Source: Hippasteria phrygiana (taxonomy: Eukaryota; Echinodermata; Asteroidea; Valvatida; Goniasteridae). Taken from it: a stretch of DNA of 64,000 bases. This document shows, one piece after another, positions 12,161 through 24,843 of the stretch. The number at the start of each line of letters is the position of its first letter. The stretch's first letter is position 1. The stretch is taken from contig JAZGUH010000331.1 of assembly GCA_037893225.1 (NCBI GenBank), positions 2,356,001 through 2,420,000 on the forward strand, read 5' to 3'. The notes under the pieces are model-generated. The model did no database searches, had not been told where the DNA came from, and worked only from the letters and a program-made list of their open reading frames with translations. Made by a program: the position numbers and the translations under genes.

Positions 12161-12774
12161 TAGTCTGGTTCCCAGACCAAAATATTCTGACTATTTCTGA
12201 TCCGGATACCCTGCACGATGGCATGGGGAAAGGGTTTACCCCCCCCCCCCCCCTCCCCCCCTTTTATCCCTATACCCTAAGCACACTCCAGATTATTGTT
12301 ATCTAACACATCCCCTAGATTTCTGAATAGAATTCCTAAAATTCCGGGAACACAATGACCAACACAAAAGAGGGGTCCCTTTTCCCCCCACATCGTGCTT
12401 CCGGTATCCGCCAATGTCACGTGACGAAAATTCCCAGATTCTGGCCTTTTCCGAAAATGTCCGAGGTTTTCCGAACTTGTTTTCGGTAATATTCGGCTAT
12501 TAACGTTGATGTTCGGAATACCAAAATATCTGTCAGGCCCGTTACAGATCCTGGAATTTGAATTCTCCATTATAGGCCTGCATACAAACTGAAAAATCAA
12601 TGCCACACTCTTGCAGTATTTTGCGGACTGGATTTTGCAAGAATGTTAAAATTTGAATGATGCCACTGACGTCACTCGGACTAACACTGTACGTCATGAT
12701 CTATTTTAAACCGCGGTAGCTACCTGACCGAATATTTAGACGTCAGGGAATCTTCAGGACAGGGAACCAGACTA
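12161..12774. mobile_element. TIR element with TA flanks (MITE-like)
   Basis: The 614-bp segment begins TAGTCTGGTTCCC and ends GGGAACCAGACTA, a perfect inverted pair. If the TA at each end is the target duplication, the inverted repeat proper is GTCTGGTTCCC, as in Tc1/mariner-type elements. The interior holds a C-rich homopolymer (about 12,239-12,262) and no transposase. Confidence 0.5.
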
Positions 12775-12909
12775 TACATAAATGAAAACCTTCCTCCGTG
12801 GCCGGGTGCACGAGACATTCCATAGTCCGGCAAATATAAACCTTATTGTCATGATAATACAACATTCAGTTGTTTTCCACACCCCTCCCAGCGGGCCTCC
12901 CCGCCGCTA

Positions 12910-12956
12910 TGCACTCCGGCGGGTTGCCTTCACACCCCCCCCCCCCCCCCCCCCCC
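12910..12956. repeat. C homopolymer
   Basis: A run of about 20 C lies in a GC-rich stretch after the TIR element. The proline-rich frame through it is not a gene. Confidence 0.8.
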
Positions 12957-13090
12957 GGCCGCGAATTATTTTTCCCAAACTACATCCGAATAGATTCATT
13001 GTTGAGCGCCCTCTATAATACTTTTAATATACGTACGCATGCGTTATAGGGCTGGGTATATAATGCAATAATTCTCGAGGTCTGCTGAGC

Positions 13091-13157
13091 ATTCCGATGG
13101 CCTAGTGGATACGGTGCTAGACCATGAGGCAGAAGGCACATGGTTCGAGACCCCAAT
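13091..13157 (+). tRNA. tRNA-like pol III relic (degenerate tRNA or SINE head)
   Basis: An A box TGGCCTAGTGG (13,098-13,108) and a B box GGTTCGAGACC (13,142-13,152) match the pol III consensus and are 44 nt apart start to start, a normal tRNA distance. The loop between them reads ACCATGA, which would give a CAT anticodon. Acceptor, anticodon and T stems pair poorly, so an intact tRNA is unlikely. T-rich termination-like tracts follow at about 13,168-13,182. A tRNA pseudogene or tRNA-derived SINE head is the best reading. Confidence 0.4.
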
Positions 13158-13199
13158 GTTACCATTTTATTTTATTTTTTTAATTTTCAGCTTTGGGGG

Positions 13200-14260
13200 A
13201 TTTTTTTAAAGGGAAATAAAGTCCGGAATTTCATTACGTTCGAATTCATTCTTTTCTCCTAATATGTGGCTCCGGAGGATTTACAAAAAAAAAGAAGGTC
13301 AAGTCCGAAACCTCATAGCGTTAACCCATTCGGATGTCGTTTGGGAAAATATTCTCCCCCCCCGGCCACCGGCGGACTTCTCGGTTCCACCTGCAGCTGG
13401 ACGTACGTCGGGATTGGTGGTTTTGGCAATATTACACGTACGCCAAAAGGGGTTTTCAGTCACTTCCCAACATTGGGTTGGGTGGGGTGTAGAAGGGGTG
13501 CTGGGAGGGTGGGGGAATCGGGTACAGGTGCTGAATGTTGTCATAACATTTAATTTCACACAATTAGACTGGTTCACGCACAGTAGGCCTTGCTGTACAA
13601 TAGGCCTGTGGATATGCTTTAATTAGTCCGATTGGCCCTCGTGTAATAGAAGGCCAAAAAATAGTTGTGTTGCCCCACCCGACCGACCCTAACTTAAAGT
13701 CACAAAAGTCGTGTCGCGTGTTTTTTAATCTTTAAAGACATTTTCGAAATCTCACTTTTTCCCGCACAAGTTTTATTAAAATCAGTCTTTATAAATACAG
13801 CTGGTACAATCGTCCATTTCGCCATCTCACTTTTAGCTTACTTTTGCCTGTAGTATTGTTTTCATGGATGGTAAAAAAAAATAGACCGACCGACCCTCCC
13901 TCCCATTTTTCCCATTTCCGGGCAGCACAAGTTTGTGGGTTTTTTTGGCCGAATTTCCATAACACTTATACAATATTAATAAGTTTAAATCATCGAGAAA
14001 TGTAGTTGAATGTGCGAGAGTTTTCGGGCAGCTTGAGCGCCTAGGGAAAGTCACTTTAGCCTCTGTATGCAGCTACCACTGCTTCGCACCCCTGGCAAAG
14101 TCGCAACTTCACCCCCCCCCCCCCCCCCCCTCTCGACTGTCCTCTAAGGCATAGTTCATCATGGACAAAAACCAATTTACCGCAACTGTACGCTAATTGT
14201 TTTTGTTTGTTTTGTTTTGTTTTGTTTTGTTTTGTTTAAAGGTATACAACAATTTACACA
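13200..14260. other. Non-coding interval with simple repeats
   Basis: No supported gene. It contains C-rich runs near 13,358 and at 14,111-14,130, a repeated GACCGACC block (about 13,681 and 13,884), and a (GTTTT)n tract at about 14,200-14,237. Overlapping open frames on both strands near 13,264-13,626 have low-complexity composition and no splice support. Confidence 0.5.
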
Positions 14261-14261
14261 C

Positions 14262-14680
14262 TTCAAAAAGCAACCTACTTAATTATTACGAAATACCGTA
14301 CTTTACTGTAATAAAATAGCAGTCTCAAGCATCATGTGAAATAATGATGGCACGTGCCTGATGTGCTGTCGTTTTGTCAAGAAAAGTGGACCGTGCATTT
14401 ATATCGTTTTCGAACGATTGTCCGACGGCCGACAATCGTTGGAATAGTCCCGACCTGATAATCCCTATACCGTCTATAAATTGCTGCGTTTTGTCTATAG
14501 TATAGCCAGGGCCCAAGAAGACTACAACTTGTTCTGTCTGTTTTCCCAGCATCTATGCGCACAAAAATTTAAATAGGTCAGTACATGTACTACAGTATTT
14601 GCTAGCACGCTAAAATACTAACCCCAAATCCATTTATTTCTCAAAATTACAGCAAAAGCAAATGGTACTAAGTTTATTTT
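14262..14680 (+). repeat. Interspersed repeat family R1, copy 1
   Basis: It is shared with 33,052-33,480 and 61,738-62,325, and in part with 35,330-35,460, all in the same orientation. Landmarks in order are TTATTACGAAATAC, TAGCAGTCTCA, a TGGCAC..G.TGTGCTGT block, CCCGACCTGAT, CCCAGCATCTA, and ATACTAACC.CAAATCCAT. No terminal repeats or coding potential were identified. Confidence 0.75.
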
Positions 14681-15018
14681 TTTATGGATGTGCAAAGATA
14701 TTGTCAGTGCTCTTTCGAGTTTCACCTTGAAAAGTAATGTATTTTTTGCTAATTTTTCTAGCGATACAAAAGTTGTTCACTGTTAAAGAGACCGTCAAAC
14801 GAATAGGCCCACCCATAAAATAATTACTTTGCAAATATCGAATTCTTTGGGACCGACAATAATGGTGAATCTTTATGTGCATTAGATAATGCGAAATCAA
14901 CCAAGAATAATTTAAACCTTTTTGAAGAATTTGCAGACGCCCAAAATAACAAAAAGTAGGTTTTTGGTTAAAATAAAACATGTCAGAAAAAGTACTGAGA
15001 AAAACTTGTAAATAGTTT

Positions 15019-15070
15019 CAGGGGGCGGGGGGGGGGGGGGGGGGGGGGGGTGCGGGGGGGGGGGGGGGGA
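15019..15070. repeat. G homopolymer tract
   Basis: About 50 bases are almost all G, broken by isolated C and T. It is potential quadruplex DNA and also a likely site of sequencing length error. Confidence 0.9.
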
Positions 15071-17100
15071 CTTTCAATGAGGCTTTACATAACGTTGAAG
15101 TATGGCGCATATAATCACCATACAACAGAATGATTGCCAATCCAAGTTGACGATAATAAAATATATCCATCCCCCCGTCGGGCCGTCGGGGCGTCCGTCC
15201 GTCCGGCCTGAACTGATCGGCGTTTAGACGAACTAATTTGTCCAATTCATCTGGGAATGCGTATAATGTCATAATTATTACTTGTTTGATTTCTTCTTTT
15301 ATTTTTCATTTAGTGCGGGCCACACACTTTTGCCACTTCAAAGTATCACATTCGTCGCGACGATAATGATTAACCTAAGGAATTTCGAATTTTCGTCAGT
15401 TGATTTGGTTTTAGTCGACGCGTAGCTTCATAAATTTTTCCGAACTGAGGAAACGTTAAAATTGCAAAAACTCCCACCTTCAATCTCAGCCTGAGCGTTA
15501 TGTTCAAAGGGTTTGGACTTCTTTTTAACAGGTTCGTTTGCCTCATTAACATTTTTCATGGGTATGGTGGTATCACGTTCATTGACGTTTTTGACGCCCA
15601 TTTAAGTGTTCACTGAAACGAAAAAGAAAAAAAAGTAAAAGTAATCCTCAATAACTGGGTCTTAATTAATTCATGATTTAGCTCAACAGAATTTCTTATA
15701 GGTCATAATTTAGATCAACAGAATCATTATCATATTAACTGGATGGAAACGACACTCATACATTGTATTATGTCTATAAGAGTGAATTTGCTTGCTGGAT
15801 CAAAGAAAAAACCCTGGCGTCTTCCCTGTGCAAACCTCAAGCCTAAACTATTGAAAAATCTGAAACCCACAGAATTCATATACGCGCTGCAAAAATAATT
15901 AAAGTCGGTATATCCGTGCACTGACTGAAAACAGATTTCCTATTATGAAAACAAAACACTTCACTTTTAAACGAACATTAATGTTGCCTTACTTTTTTAA
16001 GACGGTCACTCCCAAAAATGTGCTTGGCAGTGTTTTGTGACCCAGTACTCATTGTAAAAATATCAAATTGCCCTACACTGAATGTAGATATTAGAATTGG
16101 ACAGGCCTACCGTCCGCACGGACCCAGCTCAAAAATCTTCAAAATACATATTTTACAGACCGATTGATATTATTTTATTAGTCCAGAAGTGAATTGGTCG
16201 CGGTAGGACTACATGTAATAGAAAGAAAAAAAAGGACAGTCAGAAACAATCACGTTTGTTCCTTTGTTTTTGCATTATTTGCACATTCTACTTTCTAAGT
16301 CGGTTGAAGTAATTTGGCAATTTTTTTTAACATGTTTAGTTCATAAAAAAAAAAGGAATTTTTGTTTCAGTCGCGAACCCATACAGACCCTACACGTACG
16401 TACTTTTGCTCTCTATCTGTGACATGGTTTACCATGCATGATGGAAATCGTGATGTATAGTTTTAACATAGAGAAATTCCTCCATGGTTTTAACTGGATG
16501 ATGATGCCTAGCGGCGATATCCGGTCAACTTTCTGAGATTCTGAGACAATAATCTTGGTATTTGGAAATTCTTCTGTAACATGTTGCCCAGAATATTTTT
16601 GGTGTGTTTAAAGCTACAAAACAAGGTGAACATTCATTTATGCTTCGTAGACCCTGTGTAAAACAAAAATTGCACGATGACAACTGTTGGTGGCGCTGTT
16701 ATAAATATTATTTCGATGGTATTTAATATACAAAACTAAGAAAATATATTTGCGGCATATAGGTGTTTAAATGTAACTATTAATTTTTTTTCAAAATATA
16801 GTTACAAAAAGATTTCTTAGGAGAACCTTTTTTCCTGCTAATTTAACATTTTAGAACAAGCCCATTAAAACATGATACCCTCCAGACTGGCCCCATTTTT
16901 AATTTTTAAGTAATGCCTTTGGACAGGGTCTGGATACTCGCCGATGTAAACAATAAATTATCAGTTGGCAACTTGACGTGGCTACCCACATGACGTATGT
17001 ATGTTGCTGAATATTCGACTTTTATCAGGCTAAATATAGTTTACAGCAGGTGTGGTTAAGGTTCGACATGCAGATTTAACATTGCATTCAAATAATTAAC
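15071..17100. other. Unassigned single-copy DNA
   Basis: No exon or repeat could be supported. CpG density rises after about 17,080, just before the candidate first exon. Confidence 0.45.
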
Positions 17101-17160
17101 ACTAGTCGCATATCACACGCGTTCGGAGAATACGACGAGGTCACAAACAAAGTGGACAAG

Positions 17161-17251
17161 ATGGCCGACGCGACGGTACGGGATGACGGGTGCCCCTCTA
17201 CTAACATGTCTAACTTGAACGGAACGGAAAACTTCTCTTTTCATCCGGATC
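17161..17251 (+). CDS. Candidate first coding exon, glycosylated N-terminus
   Basis: ATG at 17,161 sits in a good start context (ACAAGATGGCC), in CpG-rich DNA, and opens 30 codons plus one base before a consensus GTAAGT donor at 17,252. The peptide begins MADATVRDDGCPS and contains three N-glycosylation sequons: N15-M-S, N20-G-T and N24-F-S. A short N-terminus dense in sequons is typical of an extracellular tail, for example of a rhodopsin-type GPCR, but there is no transmembrane sequence here to prove it. AAGATGGCC also resembles a YY1 site, which is common at promoters. The next exon, expected in phase 1, was not found; the region downstream is filled with transposons, so the intron is very long or the gene is broken. 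Confidence 0.45.
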
Positions 17252-17304
17252 GTAAGTAAACCTTAGTACCACGCATCTTAGTTCCTGGAACTGTACTGGT
17301 ATCT

Positions 17305-17345
17305 TAGGTGGCGTATCTAGTATTTTGGTGGCCGTTTTAAGAATT
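17305..17345 (-). repeat. Stray fragment of the adjacent foldback element
   Basis: The block GTATCTAGTATTTTGGTGGC just outside the foldback element matches the interior of its right arm (about 18,294-18,320). It suggests an older copy, or an insertion near a relative. Confidence 0.6.
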
Positions 17346-17378
17346 GGAAAGGAGGCAGTGTTGACGTTGTACTACTAC

Positions 17379-18461
17379 TAGTCCGAGTAACTTGGACCCT
17401 TCATATCGCCTGTTTAAACATTTGGACATGATCTGGCGATAGTAGGGTCCAAGTCGATTGTGCGATAGAGAATGGCCAAACACAAAATCCCCCCAAAAAA
17501 CATCAGAATTCAACCTTGCAACGGCCACCAAAATACTAGATACGCCACCACCTGACCAAGTGGAGTTCCGTGATCAGATAAATGTACCAAGGTTTACTTA
17601 ACATCCAAATAAAAAGTGAAATTTTACCGTTTATTTCCCAGAGACCCCCGCAGAACATGTCTTTCCGCCGTTTTGAAGTTCAAAAAGTGACTCCTCCATC
17701 TTGCATGACGTACGTCACCCTGATGCGCAGCGCCCGCATGCACCGCCCGACAACCTGCCGGCGACTGCTTCGCGAGTGGTAAAACGGTCGCTGTACGTGT
17801 TCGTGTGTAGATCATAGAGTTATACATGTAGCATGTGTAGTATATTGATTCGAGGTTTCACGCGCGTCATGAGGTAGAAAATTCTTCACGAAACAGTCGC
17901 CGGCATAAACAGGTTGTCGCGCGGTGCATGCTAGTCTTGGTTCCAAGACGTCCTTGGCGCGGTGCGACGTACAGCGCGCACGGCATGGCAGCACCCTCTA
18001 GCTACACAAACACAAACTGGCGAGAGGGCGCTGTCGGCCGGCCGTGCGCGCTATATATACGTCGCACCGCTAAGAACGTCTTGGAACCTAGACTAGGTGC
18101 ATGCGGGCGCTGCGCATCAGGGTGACGTACGTCATGCAAGATGGAGGAGTCACTTTTTGAACTTCAAAACGGCGAAAAGACATGTTCTGCGGGGGTCTCT
18201 GGGAAATAAACGGTAACATTTCACTTTTTATTTGGATGTTAAGTAAACCTTGGTACATTTATCTGATCACGGAACTCCACTTGGTCAGGTGGTGGCGTAT
18301 CTAGTATTTTGGTGGCCGTTGTAAGGTTGAATTCTGATGTTTTTTGGGGGGATTTTGTGTTTGACCATTCTCTATTGTGCAATCGACTTGGACCCTACTA
18401 TCGCCAGATCATGTCTAAATGTTAAAAAAGGCGATATGAAGGGTCCAAGTTACTCGGACTA
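17379..18461. mobile_element. Foldback element with ~370-bp TIRs and 9-bp TSD (Mutator-like)
   Basis: The left arm (17,379 to about 17,745) is inversely repeated by the right arm (about 18,098 to 18,461). The terminus is TAGTCCGAGTAACTTGGACC. The 9 bases on each side are TACTACTAC (17,370-17,378 and 18,462-18,470). Long TIRs with a 9-bp duplication are typical of Mutator-like elements, but the duplication is itself a (TAC) repeat, so it is weaker evidence. The centre has two further nested inverted pairs: 17,743-17,775 with 17,886-17,925, and 17,926-17,983 with 18,040-18,104. No transposase is present. Confidence 0.7.
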
Positions 18462-18869
18462 TACTACTACTAGGTTGGTAAAAGTCGGATCCTGTCGGAC
18501 CTAGTCGGATCTAGTCGGATCCACCATTTAAAATGATTGATTGATTGTAAAAAGGAAATCAATCACAGAAATAACATTAGAATACACGTAAATTGCTTTT
18601 AGGTATACAAAACACCGAAGGAAAGGTTATATTTAACCAGAACATTTCAGTTTTCGAAGGCCGTAATACCCCGACACGCAACGCTAGCTTGCTGCACAAA
18701 TACAGCAGTACAGTATAGAGGGCGCTAATAAAGTCAGTTATCTATTGTTTGCACACCGGTGATCTCCCCGCGCCGAAACAACACCGAGGACGGAACGGTC
18801 AGTCTGCGTACGTACATGTACGTGTGTGCTCACTATACGTAATAGACGGCCAAGAACAATTGATTCGAC

Positions 18870-20933
18870 CGTAATTCATTAAAACGGGCATCCGGATCCT
18901 ACCTTTAAAATCGTTCTCTTTTGTTTTCCTGACTTGTTCTTTTTACAAACGTTATTAAATATATCATACCATACCGTATATTTTAATAATGAAGTTACAT
19001 GTGCCCCCAAACAGTTCTTAAATATAAACTTTGCGTTGGCAATTTCTGCACGCACGTACATGTACGTAATACATGGCCACAGGCCACGTACACATTATTT
19101 TTCGACCGTATTTTATCAAAGCGGGCAGCCGGATCCTTTTTCTAAAATCGTTATCTGTCATTATTCGGACTTGTTCTTTGGACATAATGTATACAAAATA
19201 CCCAACCACACTTTTATATTGTACAAATGAAGAAATATACCTCTGAACAGTTCTTAATTGACAATTTCATGTTGCCATTGTCAAGCGCATGCACGTATAT
19301 TGCACTAGAGACGGTCACATTATTTTTTTCGACCGTATCTCATCAAAGAGGGAAGCCGGATCCTCCTTTTGAAAACGTTATCTGTCATTTTTTGGACTTG
19401 TTCTTTTGACAGAATGTGTAAAATATATCCTACAATACCTGTACATTAGACAAATAAAGGTACATACCACCGGTCCCTAACAATTCCAACTTGACAACTT
19501 CGCGTTGGCATTTTCAATCGCACGCACGTATACGTAATGTACGGCCACGTACAAAGTATTTTTCGACTGTATTTTATCAAAGCGGGCAGCCGGATCCTTC
19601 TTCTAAAATCGTTATCTGTCATTATTCGGACTTGTTCTTTGGACATAATGTATAAAAGATACCCAACCACACTTTTATATTGTACAAATGAAGAAATATA
19701 CCTCTGAACAGTTCTTAAATGACAACTTCATTTTGGCCTTTTCAAGCGTACGCAGGCAATGCATGGAACCGGAAACGTTACACAGTTTTTCGACCATATC
19801 TCATCAAAGAGGGAAGCCGGATCCTACCTTTAAAATCGTTATCTGTCATTTTTCGGACTTGTTCTTTGGACATAATGTATAAAAGATACCCAACCACACT
19901 TTTATATTGTACAAATGAAGAAATATACCTCCGAACAGTTCTTAATTGACAATTTCATGTTGCCATTGTCAAGCGCATGCACGTATAATGCACAGAGACG
20001 GACACATTATTTTTTTCGACCGTATCTCATCAAATCGGGCATCCGGATCCTACCTTTAAAATCGTTATCTGTCTTTTTTATGGAATTTTTTCTTTTGGCA
20101 GAATTTATTAAATATATCCTATCATAGCGTTATTTGTAAAAATTAAGTTACATACCCCCGAACAGTTTTTAAGTGACAACTTCATTTTGGCCTTTTCAAG
20201 CGTACGCACGTAATGCATGGAAACGTACACAGTTTTTTCCCCGACCATAATCTCATCAAAACGGGAAGCCGGATCCTACCTTTAATATCGTTATCTGTCT
20301 TTTTTATGGATTTTTTCTTTTTGCAGAAGTTATTAAATACATCCTACAAAACCTGTATATTGTACCAATGAATTTACATACCCTGTATAAACGTTCCAAA
20401 TTGTCAACTTCAGGGGCTGATCCATGATTTTTGCGGGGTTGGGGTGCGGTTGGAATTTTTTGGACCCCCCAAATGTTTTCGCTTCCGTATAAAATTTTCC
20501 GGGGGGGGGGGGAGGGGGGGGGGGGGATCAGTTACTCTTTGCCGACGTTGGTGGCGCCGCCATATTTGTTTTGTTCTTACTCGTAAACGCGAAATCGTAC
20601 CCCTATGCATTTTGGGGTTTCAAAATGTATGCATAGGCCCCTACAAGCAAAAAATGCACTAATCAAAAAAAAATTGGCAACGAGCAGGGGTGGGGATGGG
20701 GGATTGTTTCCCCCCCCCCTTGATCCGTCCCGATTAATTCGTATGCTGGCATTTTCAAGCGCATGCACGCCACTGACATGGTATTTTTCGCCTTGATTTC
20801 ATCAAATGGGAAGTCGGATCGTACCTTTAAAATGTTTCTTTTTCAAATTTTGATGACATCTAAAGTATATATCCCAATACCTGTGGATTGTACAAATTAA
20901 GTTACATACTGCCTAATAGTTAAAACTTGACGG
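18870..20933 (+). repeat. Left subterminal tandem repeats, ~230-bp unit
   Basis: GGATCC-marked units recur near 18,894, 19,130, 19,358, 19,591, 19,816, 20,043 and 20,267, with a decayed eighth near 20,812. Three variants alternate: CATCCGGATCC, GCAGCCGGATCC and AAGCCGGATCC. Several units carry TATAAAAG after GGACTTGTTCTTTGGACATA. Short open frames beginning MKKYTSEQFL are created by the repeat and end within one unit. Confidence 0.85.
20409..20738. mobile_element. Probable hAT-like insertion inside the left TIR
   Basis: A segment absent from the other ~230-bp units interrupts this one. It starts CAGGGGCTGATCCATG and ends CTTGATCCGTCCCG, close to the CAGGGGCGGATCCA-type ends of hAT elements. 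The interior has G and C runs and a GTTGGTGGCGCCGCCAT block. The 8-bp flanks match poorly, so it is old. Confidence 0.4.
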
Positions 20934-23552
20934 GGGACGTGGATGGGCAAAGGCCAGCACACCATAAAGGGACTCTTTAATGACATAAAGTTATAGATTA
21001 ATTTGCTGCTTTTAAAGAGGAGTAAAATAACGTGTCGCGGTACTAATCACGCCTCATAAATCTATTATAACGCGCAGCGCGGAAATCTAATACAAGTCAA
21101 AAAGTACCACACAAGGTGTCATATGTATGTGGGGGGGGGGGGGGGTGGGGGTGGGGGTGGGGGTTAATCCACAAATAGATATTGCAGACGTTTCTGCAAC
21201 AGCGCTAATGGACGTCATCATGTATCGCTCTGCATAGTCATGTATCGCTCTGCATACCGCACGATTGATGTACGTTGACAAAGACATTAATAATTCTGTA
21301 TTCACCAAAATGACTTAAATGGGAAGTTTAAAGTTTGGGGCCATTTTTTTGGGGGGGGGGGTGTCCTAGACTTCCCTCTGTATGTCATTGGCTCTGAAGA
21401 TGCTGCTGCGTAAAAACTGTATTGATAACTCGTCTGAAAAAAGAATGAACTCTTCACAAGTGGAAATTGCTACGGAATCGTCTTTGATTAGAGTTAAACA
21501 TATACATGTATATATATGCAGCGTTGCGTCCGTAAAATACGTCATAATTACGAACGTGTCTGGCACGACAAGCGGGTATATTGATCAAACTAGGTCATTA
21601 GGCCGACGCACATGACCATATAAAACACGTGAGTCTTGCATCGGCATAGTTGTTTGGGTCAGAATTTACCAATCTTTTCCCATTAATTTGGGATATTAGT
21701 ATTTTCGTTAAGATGTACCGTAACGGTAATTGGATCAGCGTGTATCTAATAGGCCTACAATTTTTATTCGGGGGGGGGGGGGGGGGGAGAGTATAAAAAG
21801 AACTAGGATACCCGGTGGGGATAATGATAACCTTATAGAAAAGTAGAGGGCCATATCCCCCTCTCCTTCACATATCAACGCCGTGACAGCGATACGATCC
21901 ATTAATGAAAGGACCAGCAATCCGACATTGTGGAGCATAATCTTTACGAGCTAAACAATAAAAATAATATTGCTGACTTCCTGACTTACGCTAATGAAAT
22001 TCATCACACTTGTTCCCACTATAAAGATCAATTATTCGGGGACGGAAAAAGAGTGGGAGGGGACAAATAATATGACGACCCCCCCCCCCCCTTACAAAAT
22101 TGGGTGAGGAAGGGCATGTGCCACACCGATCGACGCCCATGAACGTGCATGAACAACATCAATGTTAAACGAAAATGGTTTTCCATTATATTTCTCGTTA
22201 ATTTATGGACGACAGATTGAGATCAAACTTTCCTAGCTTTATTAGTTCATGTATCACACAAAGCATGAATAATGCCAGTAATTTTTTTAAACTGTTTATC
22301 TTTCATTGAATTTACTCCAACTGCAGAATTATTTTGTGTTCAGCACCAAAACAGCGCTTACTACAGTGTGCATTCTATTTGGTCTTCCCAAAATATATTG
22401 TTAAACGCAGCGCGCAAAGATTGATACACAATAATACTGTTTGAATTATGCTGAGCTTTCCGCAGCGCTCCAGATTCCAAACTTGATACGTCTTTACGTA
22501 TGTTACTTATCGTCGTTTTTTTGTGGAACGTCTCATTGAAAGGTATATGATACATCATTGGTAATGCCCCCTACAAAAAAATAAATCAATAAAAACTAAA
22601 ATCGTCAGTTTATATTTGAAACCTGATTATATAGCTAGCTATATGAAGATGATACCAGTAACAATCCTCGGGTGAAATATTTTTGTCTAAAATGCTGTCA
22701 TCTTCGAGAAAAAAACATCCAAAGACATTCTTCAAAACTGCCATAGCTTATGTAGATTGTGCAAACTCAAAATTAAGCACCATGAACGTGCGCAAAATCA
22801 CTGTAAAAAGAAATTTGTTTTCGCTATTTTATCATGACTTTGACAGTTTTATTATTTCATGTATATGTTGCATCACACAAAGTATGAACCCCGTCTGCAA
22901 ATATGTTGTTGGCTGTAGAAATGATGTACTATACCTTTACAAACTTATGTTATGAAAAATAACAATTCATTTAGAACATTTACTTTCAGGGTGACACACC
23001 CAAATGACGGATATACCACCTTTATCTATTTCAGGTGAACTTATAGCTGAAGTGAATACAAATACAACCATACATTTTGGCGTGTTAACATGGTGTGGTG
23101 TTAATTGTTTATTTATTTATTTTAGCCAAAAAACTTTCAGGCAGTTGAGATTTTTTTGGCCGACGGATATGTTTATTTTGCAATATAATAAATGTAATAA
23201 CCGTTATGCGACCCCATTTCCGCGCATCAACTGTATAATATTTCAATAAATGCATTACTGACATCATTTCTGTGGAAAGGCACAGCAGTGCAGTAACATC
23301 ACTGCGGAAGTGGCATAGGCCTACCCAGGTTTTGGATAGAGGTAGGGATCAAAACTAAAAATATACAGATGTCTGAAAAAGGTGATTCTAAATGCTTTTC
23401 GCGGTCACCCCCCCCCCCCCCACACACACACACACACCCGGTAACACAGAAGATGCCAGCGCCGTAGTTAAGTACAACGGAAATTATTTTGTGCCTACCA
23501 GCAGTGGGTTAGGCCTATGTGAACAGACTTCCGAGATTAAGGAAGCGTATAT
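20934..23552. other. Interior of the 10.5-kb element, left part
   Basis: No supported gene. G/C homopolymers lie at 21,131-21,148, 21,350-21,361, 21,769-21,787 and 22,080-22,092. A decayed duplication is visible: about 22,135-22,270 resembles 22,780-22,890, with shared TCACACAAAG.ATGAA. Confidence 0.45.
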
Positions 23553-23907
23553 AGGACATCGGTAAAAATGAAAACTTAAGCACGCTATAATCCGCCCGGG
23601 CGGATTGCTATTGCAGATTACTAAATCGCCCGAACGGATTATTGTTACACCATTCTGATTATCGTCGCGCCGGGCGGACTGTTATTTATTGTAGCCATGC
23701 ATCGTGGCCAATTCCGAGCTTGGTAAATATTAATCCACCCGAAAGAAATAGTAATCTAACCGGGCGAAATAGTAATCCGACCGGGCGAAATAGTAATCCG
23801 ACCGGGCGAAATAGTAATCAGGCAGGGCGAAATGGAATCAGCCAGGGCGAAATCTTAATCTAATAATCCGTCCGGGCGGATAATCCTTCCAAAAATACCG
23901 ATGTCCT
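23553..23907. mobile_element. Short TIR element with internal 21-bp repeats
   Basis: The ends are AGGACATCGGTA (23,553-23,564) and TACCGATGTCCT (23,896-23,907), flanked by GTATAT and GTATAC. Inside are short palindromes such as ATCCGCCCGGGCGGAT and a tandem of about five 21-bp units containing CCGGGCGAAATAGTAATC (about 23,750-23,850). The resulting 7-residue peptide repeat is an artefact. Confidence 0.55.
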
Positions 23908-24765
23908 GTATACACTCCTGTATTTTCCACATCGATTGAGTAAGATGACCCAATTCAATTGTGTCAAGTGTCAAGTGTTAGAGGGACTGCCATATACTGA
24001 CATGGTATACATACATGTAAATAAATATTTCATCTTTGTTTGAAGCTAAAGATACCACTGTTCATTATATCGATTACAAAAACAGCACCTCATCGAAACT
24101 GAAGTGGTTTAAAGTGTTGCGATTGTCATCATCCATTGTATTTTTGAAATTATTACGACTCCAGGCAGACATTCGTTTCAGAATCCACTGAGAATTTAAA
24201 ACACTGCTAGCAATACCCCTGGAAACACACAGAGAACATGCACATTTTCACATGTCCTGTCATGTCACATTGCCTTGGGCAACCCCCCCCCTCCCCCCCA
24301 CCAAAAAAACCCACAAAAAACAACAACAAACAAACAAACAAACAAACAAAACCAAAAAAGGGACGTGTTTATATAAGTGCATGCGCAGTCCACGAGCAGT
24401 AAACTGCGCTTTCTTTATTTTGAAAAGGAACACACTATTGTATCAGATTTCAAAATTGTAAAGCCCAATTCAAATTTCAAATATTGTTTCGTGGTGATGT
24501 TTTTGGTACTGACAGCGTACATCACACGTTCCAAACTAAACAAAGCTTCATTTTTTTCAAAACAAAGGGGCCCTACTGTAACAACTCCCAAGGTTATAAG
24601 CTCGGAAAAGGAATGAGCTATGTTGAAAAAGCAATACATAAATTCATAGAATTTATGAAAATACAATCGCCACACTTTTCAGGTTTCTACTTTAAACCAT
24701 TTAATGGTTATGTTTAGTGTATTAGCATCGTGCATAATAGCAATTGCATGGCGCCCTCAACGTCC

Positions 24766-24843
<78 letters not shown>

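Noticed and set aside
13264..13626. Overlapping open frames of 92-120 codons on both strands
   Set aside because: Low-complexity G- and C-rich stretches, no splice sites in register, no recognisable domain.
19688..20127. Recurrent MKKYTSEQFL small proteins in the 230-bp repeats
   Set aside because: Each ends within about one repeat unit, copies disagree by frameshift, and they arise symmetrically in both TIRs.
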